Shown: one piece after another, positions 1 through 8,276 of the stretch | Numbering within the stretch: the first letter of the stretch is position 1 | Layout: the number at the start of each line of letters is the position of its first letter | Assembly: GCA_026770615.1 (NCBI GenBank) | Contig: MU631409.1 | Coordinates: 28,933-67,803, forward strand | Direction: 5' to 3' | Length of the DNA: 38,871 nt | Origin: Pavlovales sp. CCMP2436 | Taxonomy: Eukaryota; Haptophyta; Pavlovophyceae; Pavlovales | Notes under the pieces: model-generated | The model's database searches: none | The model's input: the letters and a program-made list of their open reading frames with translations, nothing else | Told to the model about the DNA's origin: nothing | Program-made: the position numbers and the translations under genes

Positions 1-22
1 GGGGGGTGCTGTGACAGATGCT

Positions 23-334
23 TCACTGACCGGATACGTAGCGCTCAAGCGGCTCGCGGACGACAGCGATATGTTTGAAGTCCGCTGCATATCGCCTACA
101 ATTCTGCAGCCTGTTCTCCTTGCGCGCGGCATGAAGCCGTAGCTCACCCTTCCCCGGGTGAAGGCAGCTGAGATGCTTTAGGAGAGAGCGCGTCCCGCTC
201 TTGTAGATCTGGGCGAAGTACAGCTTTTGGGATGGGACGACCGCGCAGCTCACCTTCCCCCATTCGCGACGTACCCCACGAACCCCACACTGTGTTATCG
301 GAGCTGTGTCCCCCCACTTGTGATCCTCATGCAC
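23..334 (-). CDS. Sulfotransferase-like protein, C-terminally truncated
   Basis: The 103-residue product carries the two PAPS-binding signatures of the Sulfotransfer_2 / carbohydrate sulfotransferase families. A 5'-phosphosulfate loop, YKSGTRS, is near residue 45. A 3'-phosphate element, VVREPLERYVSG, is at the very end. Known family members transfer sulfate from PAPS to sugars and are much longer (about 250 residues or more), so the C-terminal half is missing. The frame ends at a TGA 23 nt from the window edge, directly after the 3'-phosphate motif, so the gene is either broken there or continues outside. It overlaps the end of the signal-anchor ORF at 295-630 by 40 nt in another frame. Golgi sulfotransferases are type II membrane proteins, so the two ORFs may be one frameshifted gene. 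That link is inference; the motif call is fairly secure. Confidence 0.6.
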   Translation of the reverse strand: MHEDHKWGDTAPITQCGVRGVRREWGKVSCAVVPSQKLYFAQIYKSGTRSLLKHLSCLHPGKGELRLHAARKENRLQNCRRYAADFKHIAVVREPLERYVSGQ

Positions 335-630
335 ACCTGCAGGAGGGGGGCGGTGGAGGCCTGGTGAGATATGCTGCGATGTGATGCTAGCCTTCCGTCA
401 GCGCGCTTACCCAGCATCGTGCGAAGGTCCGCCTCGTCGCTCACGTTGAAGAGCCAGCGGAAGTTTGCATCGGAAGCCAACTCGCCCGTGCCTGCGGGGC
501 ATAGACGTCCAGGAGCGCTAGCTGGTGGGCAGTTACGATACCCTGGGCACGATACCGCTGCCGCTGCGTCCACGATGCCACCACTCGAAGCCACGAGGAG
601 GAAGAGCAGGGCACCTCGCAGTCGCGCCAT
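295..630 (-). CDS. Secreted or membrane-anchored protein with signal sequence
   Basis: 111 residues, ending in TAA. The first 25 residues are a hydrophobic signal peptide or signal anchor (LLFLLVASSGGIVDAAAA), followed by a short Cys-containing stretch (CPGYRNCP, then a Cys near residue 44) and a polar region. It directly precedes and overlaps the sulfotransferase-like ORF at 23-334. It could be the anchor and stem of that enzyme, separated from the catalytic part by a frameshift, or an independent small secreted protein. Upstream of the ATG the sequence is AT-rich and contains an inverted copy of the AGATACGAGAGAA repeat, without the TTCGG promoter box seen elsewhere. Confidence 0.5.
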   Translation of the reverse strand: MARLRGALLFLLVASSGGIVDAAAAVSCPGYRNCPPASAPGRLCPAGTGELASDANFRWLFNVSDEADLRTMLGKRADGRLASHRSISHQASTAPLLQVCMRITSGGTQLR

Positions 631-646
631 GACGCGATATTTAATT

Positions 647-770
647 TTCTCTCGTATCTACATATGACTAAAAGTAAAAATGGATTTTAAGGCGCAGATA
701 CGAGAGAAGGTGTGACGCCCGGGAACCTAACTTTTTTTAAGGCGTAGATACGAGAGAAGGCGCGACGCCC
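647..770. repeat. Three copies of a 13-15 bp AGATACGAGAGAA element
   Basis: Two direct copies lie in a longer shared block (TTTTAAGGCGYAGATACGAGAGAAGG, then GACGCCC) at about 685-720 and 735-770, 50 bp apart. A third copy is inverted at 647-661, just upstream of the minus-strand ORF 295-630. Together they fill the gap between that gene and the small membrane protein at 816-1031. They could be regulatory boxes or part of a duplicated promoter; nothing in the sequence decides this. Confidence 0.6.
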
Positions 771-815
771 ATGACATTAATACACGTGCTGCCAAGGCGT
801 GATGACGCATTCGGC

Positions 816-1031
816 TCAGTGCGCGATGGCGCTCTCCACGCTCTGGAGTGCGGCCTGCTGCTTGAGTGGATCGGCGGTGCTGCTGCAATCGGGGAGCGGC
901 GTGAGGGGTTCGTCGGGCTTGCGCAGCTTGATGTGCTCCACAGTGAGGCGGCGGTCGGCTGGGTGCCTCTGCATGGCGAGGTACGACTTGTAGCCGAGCA
1001 CCCCCGCAGAGAACGCAATGAGGAAGTCCAT
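816..1031 (-). CDS. Small single-span membrane protein, unknown function
   Basis: 71 residues from the first ATG, with a TGA stop. An earlier in-frame TTG would add 13 hydrophobic residues, but eukaryotic-virus genes here use ATG. One N-terminal membrane segment (MDFLIAFSAGVLGYKSYLAM) is followed by a polar, Pro-rich C-terminal region. Size and topology resemble several other one-span proteins in this window, the type of small virion membrane protein common in viruses with an internal lipid layer. I do not recognise the family. Confidence 0.5.
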   Translation of the reverse strand: MDFLIAFSAGVLGYKSYLAMQRHPADRRLTVEHIKLRKPDEPLTPLPDCSSTADPLKQQAALQSVESAIAH

Positions 1032-1100
1032 CGCACAGAGGGCGGCCTCGAATATTATAGCGAGTATCAACTTGAATAAATAATGAATTTGTCTTTTTAA

Positions 1101-1790
1101 AAGCGGCGGGAATGGTTGGGTGTCTATACCCCCCTCTCTTTTTCAAGAAGTTGGTATAAGAAAGGAGGACCCAAAAAGGGCAAAACCAAAAAGCCAGACC
1201 ATGTTGAAATCGGGGCGGTGGCATAGTTATGCCGGGCGCTTCCCATTTAGAATCATCACTTAGCCCCATTTTTAAATTTTAAAAAGCGGCGGGAATGGGG
1301 GACCCCCCCCCCTCTCTCTTTTCAAGAAGTAGTCATAAGGAAAGGAGGGATCGAAAACAACAAATCCAAAAAGCCAGACCATTTTTGAAATCGGCTTGGG
1401 GGGGGGTACCCCCTGCCCCCTCCCATTTTTAAAATCATCACTTAGCCCCATTTTTAAATTTTAAAAAGCGGCGGGAATGGTTGGGTGTCTATACCCCCCT
1501 CTCTTTTTCAAGAAGTAGTTATAAGAAAGGAGGAACCAAAAAGGGCAAAACCAAAAAGCCAGACCATGTTGAAATCGGGGCGGGGCTATAGACACCCACC
1601 GCTTCCCTGAAATCCTCACTTAGCCCCATTTTGAGATTTTTAAAAGCGGCGGGAATGGTTGGGTGTCTATACTCCCCTCTCTTTTTCAAGAAGTAGTTAT
1701 AAGAAAGGAGGACCCAAAAAGGGCAAAACCAAAAAGCCAGACCATGTTGAAATCGGGGCGGGGGTATAGACACCCACCGCTTCCCAAAGG
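1101..1790. repeat. Four tandem ~180-bp MITE-like units with internal inverted repeats
   Basis: Units begin at about 1101, 1284, 1466 and 1644 (AAGCGGCGGGAATGG), with periods of 183, 182 and 178 bp. Each holds a conserved core (CTTTTTCAAGAAGTNGTTATAAG, then AAAAGCCAGACCAT). The third and fourth units have GGGTGTCTATAC on the left and its complement GTATAGACACCC about 100 bp later, so they can fold into a long hairpin. The second unit has diverged in the arms. Short ORFs across the array only restate the repeat and are not genes. A solo copy of the arm sequence occurs at 28489-28504. The structure resembles a non-autonomous transposable element that has multiplied in tandem. Confidence 0.75.
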
Positions 1791-1796
1791 TGCGTG

Positions 1797-1810
1797 CAAA
1801 TTTCGGGCAG
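1797..1810 (+). promoter_or_regulatory. TTCGG box upstream of 1825
   Basis: GCAAATTTCGGGCAG sits just after the repeat array. TTCGG (1802-1806) is about 19 nt from the ATG at 1825 and matches the shared box of this genome. Confidence 0.6.
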
Positions 1811-1824
1811 TCCCAACAGGTCAC

Positions 1825-2346
1825 ATGGGCCTCTTCTCCTTCCTGCCCAAGGCCATGCCGCCGCCTTCGGTCGTGAAGGCGCTACCGGCCGTTAAGCCCG
1901 TCGTGCAGCCCGTCAATCGAGCCCTCAAGGCCCTGCCCGCGCCCGACATCATCAAGACCACGCCGCCGAGCGCCCTCGATGCACTAAAGACCCCGGCCAT
2001 CAGCGCCAAGACCGCAGCTGTCGGCTTGGTGGCAGGCGGTGGGGCCCTGCTCCTCCTCGGCGGCGGGGAGTTGCGCTCGGCGATCAGCCGCACTACTGGG
2101 ATCGACCTGCCGCTCCTGCAGGCCCCCGGCAACCTGATCGCGGGCATCACCGGCTCCCTGACGGAATCGCTCTACGCGGTGGCCGGCATCGCAGTCACGT
2201 GCGGCGCGGCCTACATCTGCTGGGGCGCGCTCTCCGATGTGAGCCTGCTGCGGCACTCGTGCGCTACTGTAGCGGTCGCATCGGCAGTGGGCCTGGCGAT
2301 GGCCGTCACTCTGGAGGACACGCCCTCCACGGTGACCACCGCTTAA
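1825..2346 (+). CDS. Membrane protein with Pro/Ala-rich N-terminus, unknown function
   Basis: 173 residues, ending in TAA. The N-terminus (MGLFSFLPKAMPPPS) has a glycine at position 2, a possible but unproven N-myristoylation site. A Pro/Lys/Ala-rich region follows to about residue 70. Three hydrophobic segments lie at about residues 72-88 (AVGLVAGGGALLLLGGG), 114-136 and 142-160. A TTCGG promoter box stands about 19 nt upstream. The topology and promoter class suggest a late virion membrane protein, but no family is recognisable. Confidence 0.65.
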   Translation: MGLFSFLPKAMPPPSVVKALPAVKPVVQPVNRALKALPAPDIIKTTPPSALDALKTPAISAKTAAVGLVAGGGALLLLGGGELRSAISRTTGIDLPLLQAPGNLIAGITGSLTESLYAVAGIAVTCGAAYICWGALSDVSLLRHSCATVAVASAVGLAMAVTLEDTPSTVTTA

Positions 2347-2458
2347 GGCTCGCCGACTCGCTGGTAAACAAAAAATCTGAAAACTTTTTTTGGTCAAAAT
2401 CCTTCATCCTTCACCAAAACGAGCGGTCCGCAGTAGGCCACTCAGTACGCGAATGAAT

Positions 2459-2506
2459 GGTGAAGGTTGTTCTCAACCTTCACCAACCTTCACCAACCTT
2501 CATCAA
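2459..2506 (+). repeat. Perfect 11-bp hairpin followed by CAACCTTCAC tandem repeats
   Basis: GGTGAAGGTTG (2459-2469) pairs perfectly with CAACCTTCACC (2474-2484) around a 4-nt loop. The right arm is then repeated two more times as AACCTTCACC/AACCTTCATC. It lies between the TAA at 2346 and the promoter of the gene at 2582. It could be a transcript-end hairpin or a protein-binding array. Confidence 0.6.
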
Positions 2507-2554
2507 ACCTGCTCAGGCTCAGGCTGCACTTAAGGCTCTAGATGAAAGTGACAA

Positions 2555-2568
2555 TTAAAATTCGGAGC
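2555..2568 (+). promoter_or_regulatory. TTCGG box upstream of 2582
   Basis: ATTAAAATTCGGAGCC, with TTCGG at 2561-2565, is 17 nt before the ATG. Confidence 0.6.
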
Positions 2569-2581
2569 CTTCGGCAGAGAT

Positions 2582-2860
2582 ATGCTACCGCACGTGTTCG
2601 AAGGACGTCTGCGTGGCAAGTACAATCTGTCCGAGCCCTCTGCATGGAAAGCGCTCGAGCGCGACGCCCAGTTGCACGCGGAGGCGCTCTCATCGATCAC
2701 GTCCGCCGTCATCGAGACGGAGAAGCGCCCGGCGGGCGTGGAGAACACGAGCCGCTTCGACCCGGAGTCCGTTACATTCGAGCAGCACGATGCCTTCGAC
2801 GCCTACCGCGCCGCGCCAAAATTATCTGAGGCCATGCACAGGGATGCTGGCCACGATTGA
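2582..2860 (+). CDS. Small soluble acidic/basic protein, unknown function
   Basis: 92 residues with strong GC3 bias and no membrane segment. It is rich in charged residues and looks helical (residues 20-50, around LERDAQLHAEALSSITSAV). A TTCGG box lies just upstream. Its last 14 nt overlap the ATG of the next gene (2847), which begins in another frame, and its TGA lies inside that gene. This overlap is evidence that TGA is a real stop here. No recognised family. Confidence 0.6.
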   Translation: MLPHVFEGRLRGKYNLSEPSAWKALERDAQLHAEALSSITSAVIETEKRPAGVENTSRFDPESVTFEQHDAFDAYRAAPKLSEAMHRDAGHD

Positions 2861-3026
2861 GCGCGTGGTGACGGAAGTCGGTAGCGCGCTCTTCTTGCTG
2901 GGCCTCATCCATTTGGCCTGGACTACGCACGAGCGGCTCAGAGAGCCCCCACCGCCGGCGCCGGTCGAGAAGCCGTGGGCGCCGACTCCGCCGCCTGGCT
3001 TCTCGGTGTTGCCTTGGGCCCCGTGA
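2847..3026 (+). CDS. Single-span membrane protein with Pro-rich tail
   Basis: 59 residues. Residues 1-13 (MLATIERVVTEVG) lead into a membrane span (SALFLLGLIHLAWTT), then a Pro-rich tail (REPPPPAPVEKPWAPTPPP). It starts inside the end of the preceding gene, so the two are probably made from one transcript. It ends in TGA. A hydrophobic span followed by a proline-rich tail is a common plan for small virion membrane proteins; function unknown. Confidence 0.6.
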   Translation: MATIERVVTEVGSALFLLGLIHLAWTTHERLREPPPPAPVEKPWAPTPPPGFSVLPWAP

Positions 3027-3059
3027 GCCCAAGCGCGGACTTGCGTGGATTAGAGCGGA

Positions 3060-3371
3060 TTAGATGGCCTCGCAGAAGACCTGGGTGGGGCGCAGGTGGT
3101 TGCGGCAGAGCAGGACGAGGACGGCGACGAGCGCGACTCCCAGTGCGACCGCGCAGATGAGGCCGGCATCAGCCTGCTCGGCGACGACACACTTGGCGCC
3201 AACACGCTCGACGGCCTCCTCGAAGGCATAGGCGTCCTCGTCGAGCGGAGGCGGAGGGGGTGGAGCGAGCAGCTCGAGCAGCGGCGGGGGCGGTGGGACG
3301 GCGAAGTCGACCTTGGCGGCCTTGGGCACCCTGCGCTTGACCACGGCGCGCGTGACTGGCGGCGGCACCAT
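3060..3371 (-). CDS. Tail-anchored membrane protein with polyproline regions
   Basis: 103 residues from the first ATG (an upstream in-frame GTG is less likely), ending in TAA. The N-terminal half is basic (VVKRRVPKAAK) and Pro-rich with two polyproline runs. A span near the C-terminus (LICAVALGVALVAVLVLLC) is followed by a short tail. It is transcribed away from the large gene at 3577, and its end lies close to the end of the convergent gene at 2847-3026. No TTCGG box is visible upstream. Confidence 0.55.
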   Translation of the reverse strand: MVPPPVTRAVVKRRVPKAAKVDFAVPPPPPLLELLAPPPPPPLDEDAYAFEEAVERVGAKCVVAEQADAGLICAVALGVALVAVLVLLCRNHLRPTQVFCEAI

Positions 3372-3380
3372 GTCGGGCAC

Positions 3381-3576
3381 CTCCTCCTCCTACAGATTTA
3401 CAGATTTGAGCGCATGAGACGATGCGCATAAGCAAATAATACTTTTTTAAACAAGAAGACAAGTTAGAGGCGTACGTCCGGGACGAAGGCGTGCGTCACG
3501 AAGAAAACGACGGGCGGCTCGACGATCGACATCCGGAGAGGTGCTCCAGAAAATTCGGGCCCAGTAGTTGAGAGCA
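3381..3576. promoter_or_regulatory. Divergent intergenic promoter region with TTCGG box for 3577
   Basis: About 195 nt between two divergent genes. It has an A/T-rich core (AATAATACTTTTTTAAAC near 3435-3452), a short tandem ACAGATTT pair near 3392-3407, and a TTCGG box (AAAATTCGGGCC, 3550-3561) 19 nt before the ATG at 3577. Nothing else is evident. Confidence 0.5.
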
Positions 3577-6500
3577 ATGCCACCCAAGAAGAACCAGCCG
3601 CCCACGGCGCAGGTCGTGCTCAAGGGCCAGGCACCACGCGCGTGGTTCGCGAAGATGATCGCCCAGAAGCAGCCGAACGGGGACGCGCAGACGCAGGCGC
3701 TGGCCGACGACGGGCCCGCCTCGCAGGCGGCCATCGTGCAGTTGTACAACATGCCGACGAAGGACCTCGAGGCGCTCGCCCGGAGCGCCATGTGCCAGCA
3801 GACGCAGGGCGCGACCTTCATCGGCACGCTGCCCGGGCGGCTCAACTACGGCGTCAAGTGGCAGTGCGCGCTGATCGCCTGGTTCTTGGGGGTGGACGCG
3901 ACGTCGGTCGCGACGAGTTACGCCGCGGCCGGCGCGCGCAACCCCAAGCAGGTGCTGGCGGCTACGCGAATCGCGGCGGTCGGCCCGGTCGTGACGCACA
4001 AGGACATGTTCGAGACGGCCGCGCACGACCCGACGGCCTCGACGCCGCCCGTCTACGGCAAGCGGAAGCCCGACCGCCGGCTGACCGTTGACGAGCAGAA
4101 GCGCGCGGCGGTGCTCGCCTACATCGTGAACGAGAAGAAGCAGCCGGAGCTGTGGATGCGCGCGCAGAGCGCCCGTAAGTCGCGCAGTGGCACCGCGAGT
4201 TCGACGTACGGCGCACAGGCTGCCTGGCCGGCGGGCTTCGAGGCGTCGGTCGAGGCGTACCTGACGCAGGCGGGCACGTGGGCGGCGATTGCGAACCCGG
4301 TGCTGCCCACGGCGACGGCGCCGATGCGCTCCGCGTACGTGCAGTCGGAGATGCACCGCCGGTCGCTGCCCTTCGAGCGCTACCAGGCCGTGTTGCGCGA
4401 GGGCGAGGGCTTCAGCGCCGGGTGCCTGCGCTGCCAACGGCTCTTCTGGGAGCCCGCGCACTTCCACGTGGTCGACACGCGCCGCACCTTGCGGCTCAAG
4501 GACATGCTGCTGGCCGCGAACGAGTTCACGCAGAACCAGCGCGCGCCGGGCGGGTTGGCGGCGCAGACCGAGCTGAAGGGGCACAAGCTGGAGTGGGACC
4601 CGGACAAGCTGGACGCGCAGTTCAAGAAGCTGACACGCTTCGTGGGCAACGAGGCGCTGCCCCCTTTCGGGACGAAGGTCGACATCAAGAAGCTGGGCGA
4701 CGGCGACGGCGAGTGGGAGGCGGGCTCGGTCTTCGTGGTGGCGCGCGGGAAGGCCAGGGACCTCGAGGAGGAGGCGCAGCGGGAGGCGGGCGAGGCCGAC
4801 TTCGAGGACTCGGACGATGACGAGCTAGCGCCGCGCTCGCTCGTGGTGGTCGTGCGCTACCCCAACCCGCACCCGGTCCAGCTCGAGTCGGCCATGAGCT
4901 TCGGCGCCGGCAGCCGCAAGCCCAGGGCGGCACCCAAGGTGCGCCTCTACTGCTTCAACCACCCGCGCGCCAACAGCAACCTGTGCTTCGAGTGCGGCCT
5001 CACGCTGCGCGAGAAGGAGTTCAACCTGCTCGACGAGTACACCGCGACGACGATCTTCGGCCTGCCGCCCTCGGAGCGCGTGCCTGCCCGGAAGCGCACG
5101 TTCGAGGCGGAGCGGACGCGCGCCGTCCGCGCCGAGATGAACGAGCGCATCATGCAGGAGCTCGGTTGGACCTCGGAGCAGCTGGACGAGGAGGAGGCGG
5201 CCTTCCGGGCGTCGATCGGCCCCAACGGCAACGTGCGCCGGCGGAACAACGCGATGCGCGGCGTGGGGCGCGCGACTGGGCCGCGTGCCACCTCCTTCAA
5301 CGAGGACCTCGTGCCCTACGACCCACGCACGCTCCTGCGCGAGGGCTGCATCAACAACGAGCAGTTCATCGCGCTCGTGCGCCCGCCGTCGCGCGCGCCG
5401 AACGCACCGCGCCCCAAGTGCACGATCGAGGTCACGGTCGGCGACTTGCGCTCCGGGCTGATCAACCCGGTGGCCTCGAAGGCGGTGGCGCTCACCAAGC
5501 ACCGCTCGATCGCCAAGCAGGCGATCGCCCTGCTCGACGGCAAGAGCACCGGCCCGCTCTCGTACGAGCTGGCCGCCGCGCTCGTGCAGCTGGCGGCGAC
5601 GCACCACCAGCTCGCCGAGCACCTCGCGCACCCGGAGACGGCGCAGCTGGACATCGACGAGGACCCCGGTTACGAGTTCCTGCGCGTCGTGCGGCACGTG
5701 AAGACCGCGTGGCACCCGGGTTTCCCGATCTCGACCGCCCGCAAGGAGCTGACCAAGATGCAGGGGCGCAGCGTGCAGCAGAGCAAGTTCCTCATCACGT
5801 TCGTGCTGCACCGGCGCGCCACGTGGGACGAGCCGCACAACGCGCACGTGATGCAGCAGATGGCGGGCGCGTGCACCGCGCTGCTGAGCGACGTCGGCCG
5901 CGAGCACCTGCGGCGCGTGCTGCGCTTCGGGCTGATCTGGAACAAGACCGGCTGGTAGCCCTGGGCGCCCAACAAGGCGGGCGCGTCCACGACGGGCGTG
6001 GGCCACTACGTGAACGAGCTCGCGATGTTCACCAAGGCCGAGTACCTCGCGTCGCTCGCGCTCGATGCGGACCCGGCGGGCAAGATCAAAATGTTTTGGA
6101 ACGATAGGGCGGGGCGCACCTACACACTGAAGGACCTGGAGGAGGGCACGGACGCGCACCCGTACGAGAAGGCGGTGCCCGGGTCGATCTTCCTCGGCGA
6201 CGAGTACGCGAGCGACCTGTTCGACGACGTCATGCTCTCGGCGAACAGCCAGGTGGGCATCGAGGTGGGCCCGGTGGCGCGGCTCTTCCACTTCCATATG
6301 CTGCTCGACATCAAGCACGTGAGCAAGATCGCTCTCGACCAGCGCGCCTTCATCGCGTACTTCTTGGGCTGCTGGTCGGGCGCGCTCTACCAGCCGACGC
6401 CCGGGCAGCCCGGCCCGTACTACATGCGCGACCAGTCCGGGTACGAGTTCGTGCAGCCGTGGGAGCGGCCGCACCTCGACGTGAAGCTGATCGCGGAGGA

Positions 6501-6999
6501 CGCGCAGAACTACGTGGCGGAGGCCTACGTCAAGAAGCAGGCGATCGGCTTCATGAACGCGGCGCGCCGCGCAGAGGCGGCGAAGACGCCCGCGACCATC
6601 TCACACGGGCGCGCGACGCTCGGGCAGCCGCGCCTCTCCTCCTCGGTCGGCGGCCTGGCGTCGGACCGGCTGGGCACCCGGAGCAGGAGCTCTGAGCTGT
6701 ACCACCAGCCGCCACTGACGCCGATCTCGCGCCATGCGCACGTGGTGAACGCGATCACCGGGACCTTCATCGCGGAGGAGGCGAGTACCAGGGCCCCCGC
6801 GACGGAGGAGGATGCGCAGGGCAACCCGATCACCCCCTACGAGGCCGCCCGGCTGGCGCAAATCGCGGTTAACGACGCGCTCTTGCAGCGCCTGGGCCTC
6901 GGACCCGGCCAAGGCGGCATAGGCCAGGCGGTGCAGCAGCCTGCACCGACGGACTCCGACAACGAGGCGCAAATGTATGACGACGACGACCAGGCGTGA
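3577..6999 (+). CDS. Very large protein of unknown function (about 1,140 codons) with internal TAG
   Basis: The largest uninterrupted coding block of the window, with a uniform GC3-rich signature. The ATG at 3577 is preceded by a TTCGG box. A single in-frame TAG at 5956-5958 splits it. The frame stays open for another 346 codons of the same codon use until tandem TGA TGA at 6997-7002. Features seen: basic N-terminus (MPPKKNQPP), a CLRCQ motif near residue 285, a possible Cys cluster around residues 460-475 (CFNHPRANSNLCFECGL), an acidic linker near residue 410 and an acidic C-terminal tail (YDDDDQA). No transmembrane segment or polymerase/helicase motif is obvious. Size and late-type promoter suggest a virion or assembly protein, but no family is recognised. 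Confidence 0.7.
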
Positions 7000-7117
7000 T
7001 GACGCGGTGGCGCGGTGAAGAAATCGCCGACGGAGAACTTCTCCAGGAACCCTTCACCGCATCACCGCATCACCAATTTTCGCGTATGCCTCGCAGCATG
7101 CTCGGCCCGCTCCTGGC

Positions 7118-7258
7118 ATGCTCGACCTGCTCTTAGGAGTGGCCATCTACTCGGTCACGGGCTCCGGGTTCGGCACGTACCTCATACTCGAGCTCAGGAA
7201 ACTTCAGGTTGCGCGCACCACCAATTTTCGCGCGCGCGTAGCAGCATGCTCGACTTGA
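7118..7258 (+). CDS. Small hydrophobic protein, upstream copy of a tandem pair
   Basis: 46 codons, beginning MLDLLLGVAIYSVTGSGFGT and continuing YLILELRKLQ. It is the partner of the next ORF (MLDLILGVVVLSVTASGLVA...), with the same membrane span and spacing. The preceding DNA is duplicated too: ACCAATTTTCGCG followed by GCAGCATGCTCG occurs before each. This copy runs into the promoter of the second one and ends at a TGA 10 nt inside it, so its C-terminus has probably changed. Confidence 0.45.
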   Translation: MLDLLLGVAIYSVTGSGFGTYLILELRKLQVARTTNFRARVAACST

Positions 7259-7377
7259 TCTTGGGAGTGGTTGTCCTCTCGGTCACAGCCTCCGGATTGG
7301 TCGCATTCGGCACATACCTCGTGCTTGCGATCAGGGAACTTCAATCCGTAAGGCCTTTCGGCGATCTTTCCGCGTGA
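7246..7377 (+). CDS. Small single-span membrane protein, downstream copy of a tandem pair
   Basis: 43 residues, ending in TGA. It is one hydrophobic segment (MLDLILGVVVLSVTASGLVA, then FGTYLVLAI) and a short polar tail. It is paralogous to the ORF at 7118-7258, about 128 bp upstream, and the ACCAATTTTCGCG box before it is part of the duplication. Such mini-membrane proteins are common in viruses with internal membranes; the role is unknown. Confidence 0.55.
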   Translation: MLDLILGVVVLSVTASGLVAFGTYLVLAIRELQSVRPFGDLSA

Positions 7378-7404
7378 CTTTTTCGCGGCCGCCGTGTGGT
7401 GGCC

Positions 7405-8022
7405 ATGCTCGTCGTCGCGATCGACGTGGGCATCCGCAACATCTCCTACTGTGCGATCGAGTTCGACGACCTCAACCACGGCCAAATCGTGGACTGAGCC
7501 AACGAGCTGCTCTGCCTGGACGCCAAGTACGAGCCGGCGAGCAATGTGCGCCTCGTGCGCGCGTTCACCGACAAGCACAAGGCGCTCTTCGCGCGCGCGG
7601 ACCACGTGATCATCGAGAAGCAGCTGCGCGCCAACACGCGGATCATCGAGGCCTTGCTCCACCTGAGCTACTTCGGCCGGTGCACAGTGGTGCACGCGCG
7701 CACGGTCAAGGCGGCCTTTGGGTTGAGCCGCGGCGATTACCGCCTGAACAAGCTGGCCGCGGTGGAGTTCGTGTCGAAGCGCCTCGAGGCCCTCGACGAC
7801 CCGTGGCGCGCGCGCTTCGAGGCGAGCCGCAAGCGCGACGACCTGGCGGACAGCTACCTGCTCGCGCACTTTTTTGGCAGCCGAGTCTGTGGAGCAGCAT
7901 GCCGTCCGCCGCCGAGAGCGACCACGACGCAGCCGACGAGCGAGCAGCCGTTGAGGAGCGACCCTACCCAGCCGTGCGAGGCAAGCGACGAGGCCCCTGG
8001 GCCAGCCAACACGACTTCGTGA
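7405..8022 (+). CDS. RuvC-like Holliday junction resolvase (poxvirus A22 type) with in-frame TGA
   Basis: This family cleaves four-way DNA junctions during resolution of replicated or recombined viral DNA. The RNase H-fold motifs are all present: VAIDVGIRN at residues 3-11 (first Asp), VIIEKQ near residue 70 (Glu), and a C-terminal RDDLADSYLLAHF with the paired acidic residues. A TGA at 7495-7497 (codon 31) falls in IVD-stop-ANEL, between strand one and the rest, where homologues commonly have Trp. There is no ATG soon after it, so the downstream part is unlikely to be translated alone. The last 40-odd codons, after the catalytic core, overlap the next gene (7899) and may not belong to the fold. 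The frame ends at a TGA at 8020-8022. Confidence 0.8.
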
Positions 8023-8144
8023 CGCTGTACTACTCCGACCTGCTCGTGCTCTGGGGCGACTGCAAGCACGCGGGCCTACGCTCGGGCCTACTCACGCGCC
8101 TCGACTTTGACGGCTTTTGCGCGCTCGCGTACAACACGAGCTAG
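7899..8144 (+). CDS. Unknown small protein overlapping the resolvase end
   Basis: 81 residues in a different frame from the end of the resolvase. The C-terminal half (FVTLYYSDLLVLWGDCKHAG, then LTRLDFDGFCALAYNTS) looks like a folded small domain. It stops at TAG (8142-8144). The same frame stays open past a second TAG (8163-8165) to a TGA at 8238-8240, at the edge of the next gene's A/T box, so the true end is uncertain. Function unknown. Confidence 0.5.
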   Translation: MPSAAESDHDAADERAAVEERPYPAVRGKRRGPWASQHDFVTLYYSDLLVLWGDCKHAGLRSGLLTRLDFDGFCALAYNTS

Positions 8145-8276
8145 CAGCCGCTTGCTGCGCCGTAGGTCGAGGTCGATCGGGTGCGCGGCCGAGTCGCCCG
8201 CGCGCGTCCTCATTGCGATTGGCGCGCGCGAAATTTTTGAGATTTTTTCTGGGCGGCATGCAACAAGCAACAAGCC

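Noticed and set aside
1519..1824. ORFs across the 1.1-1.8 kb repeats
   Set aside because: They only translate the repeat unit in several frames and share no gene-like codon bias.
4825..6474. 549-codon minus-strand ORF opposite the large gene
   Set aside because: Antisense shadow of a GC3-rich gene; Arg/Leu/His/Val-rich composition typical of such shadows, no promoter.
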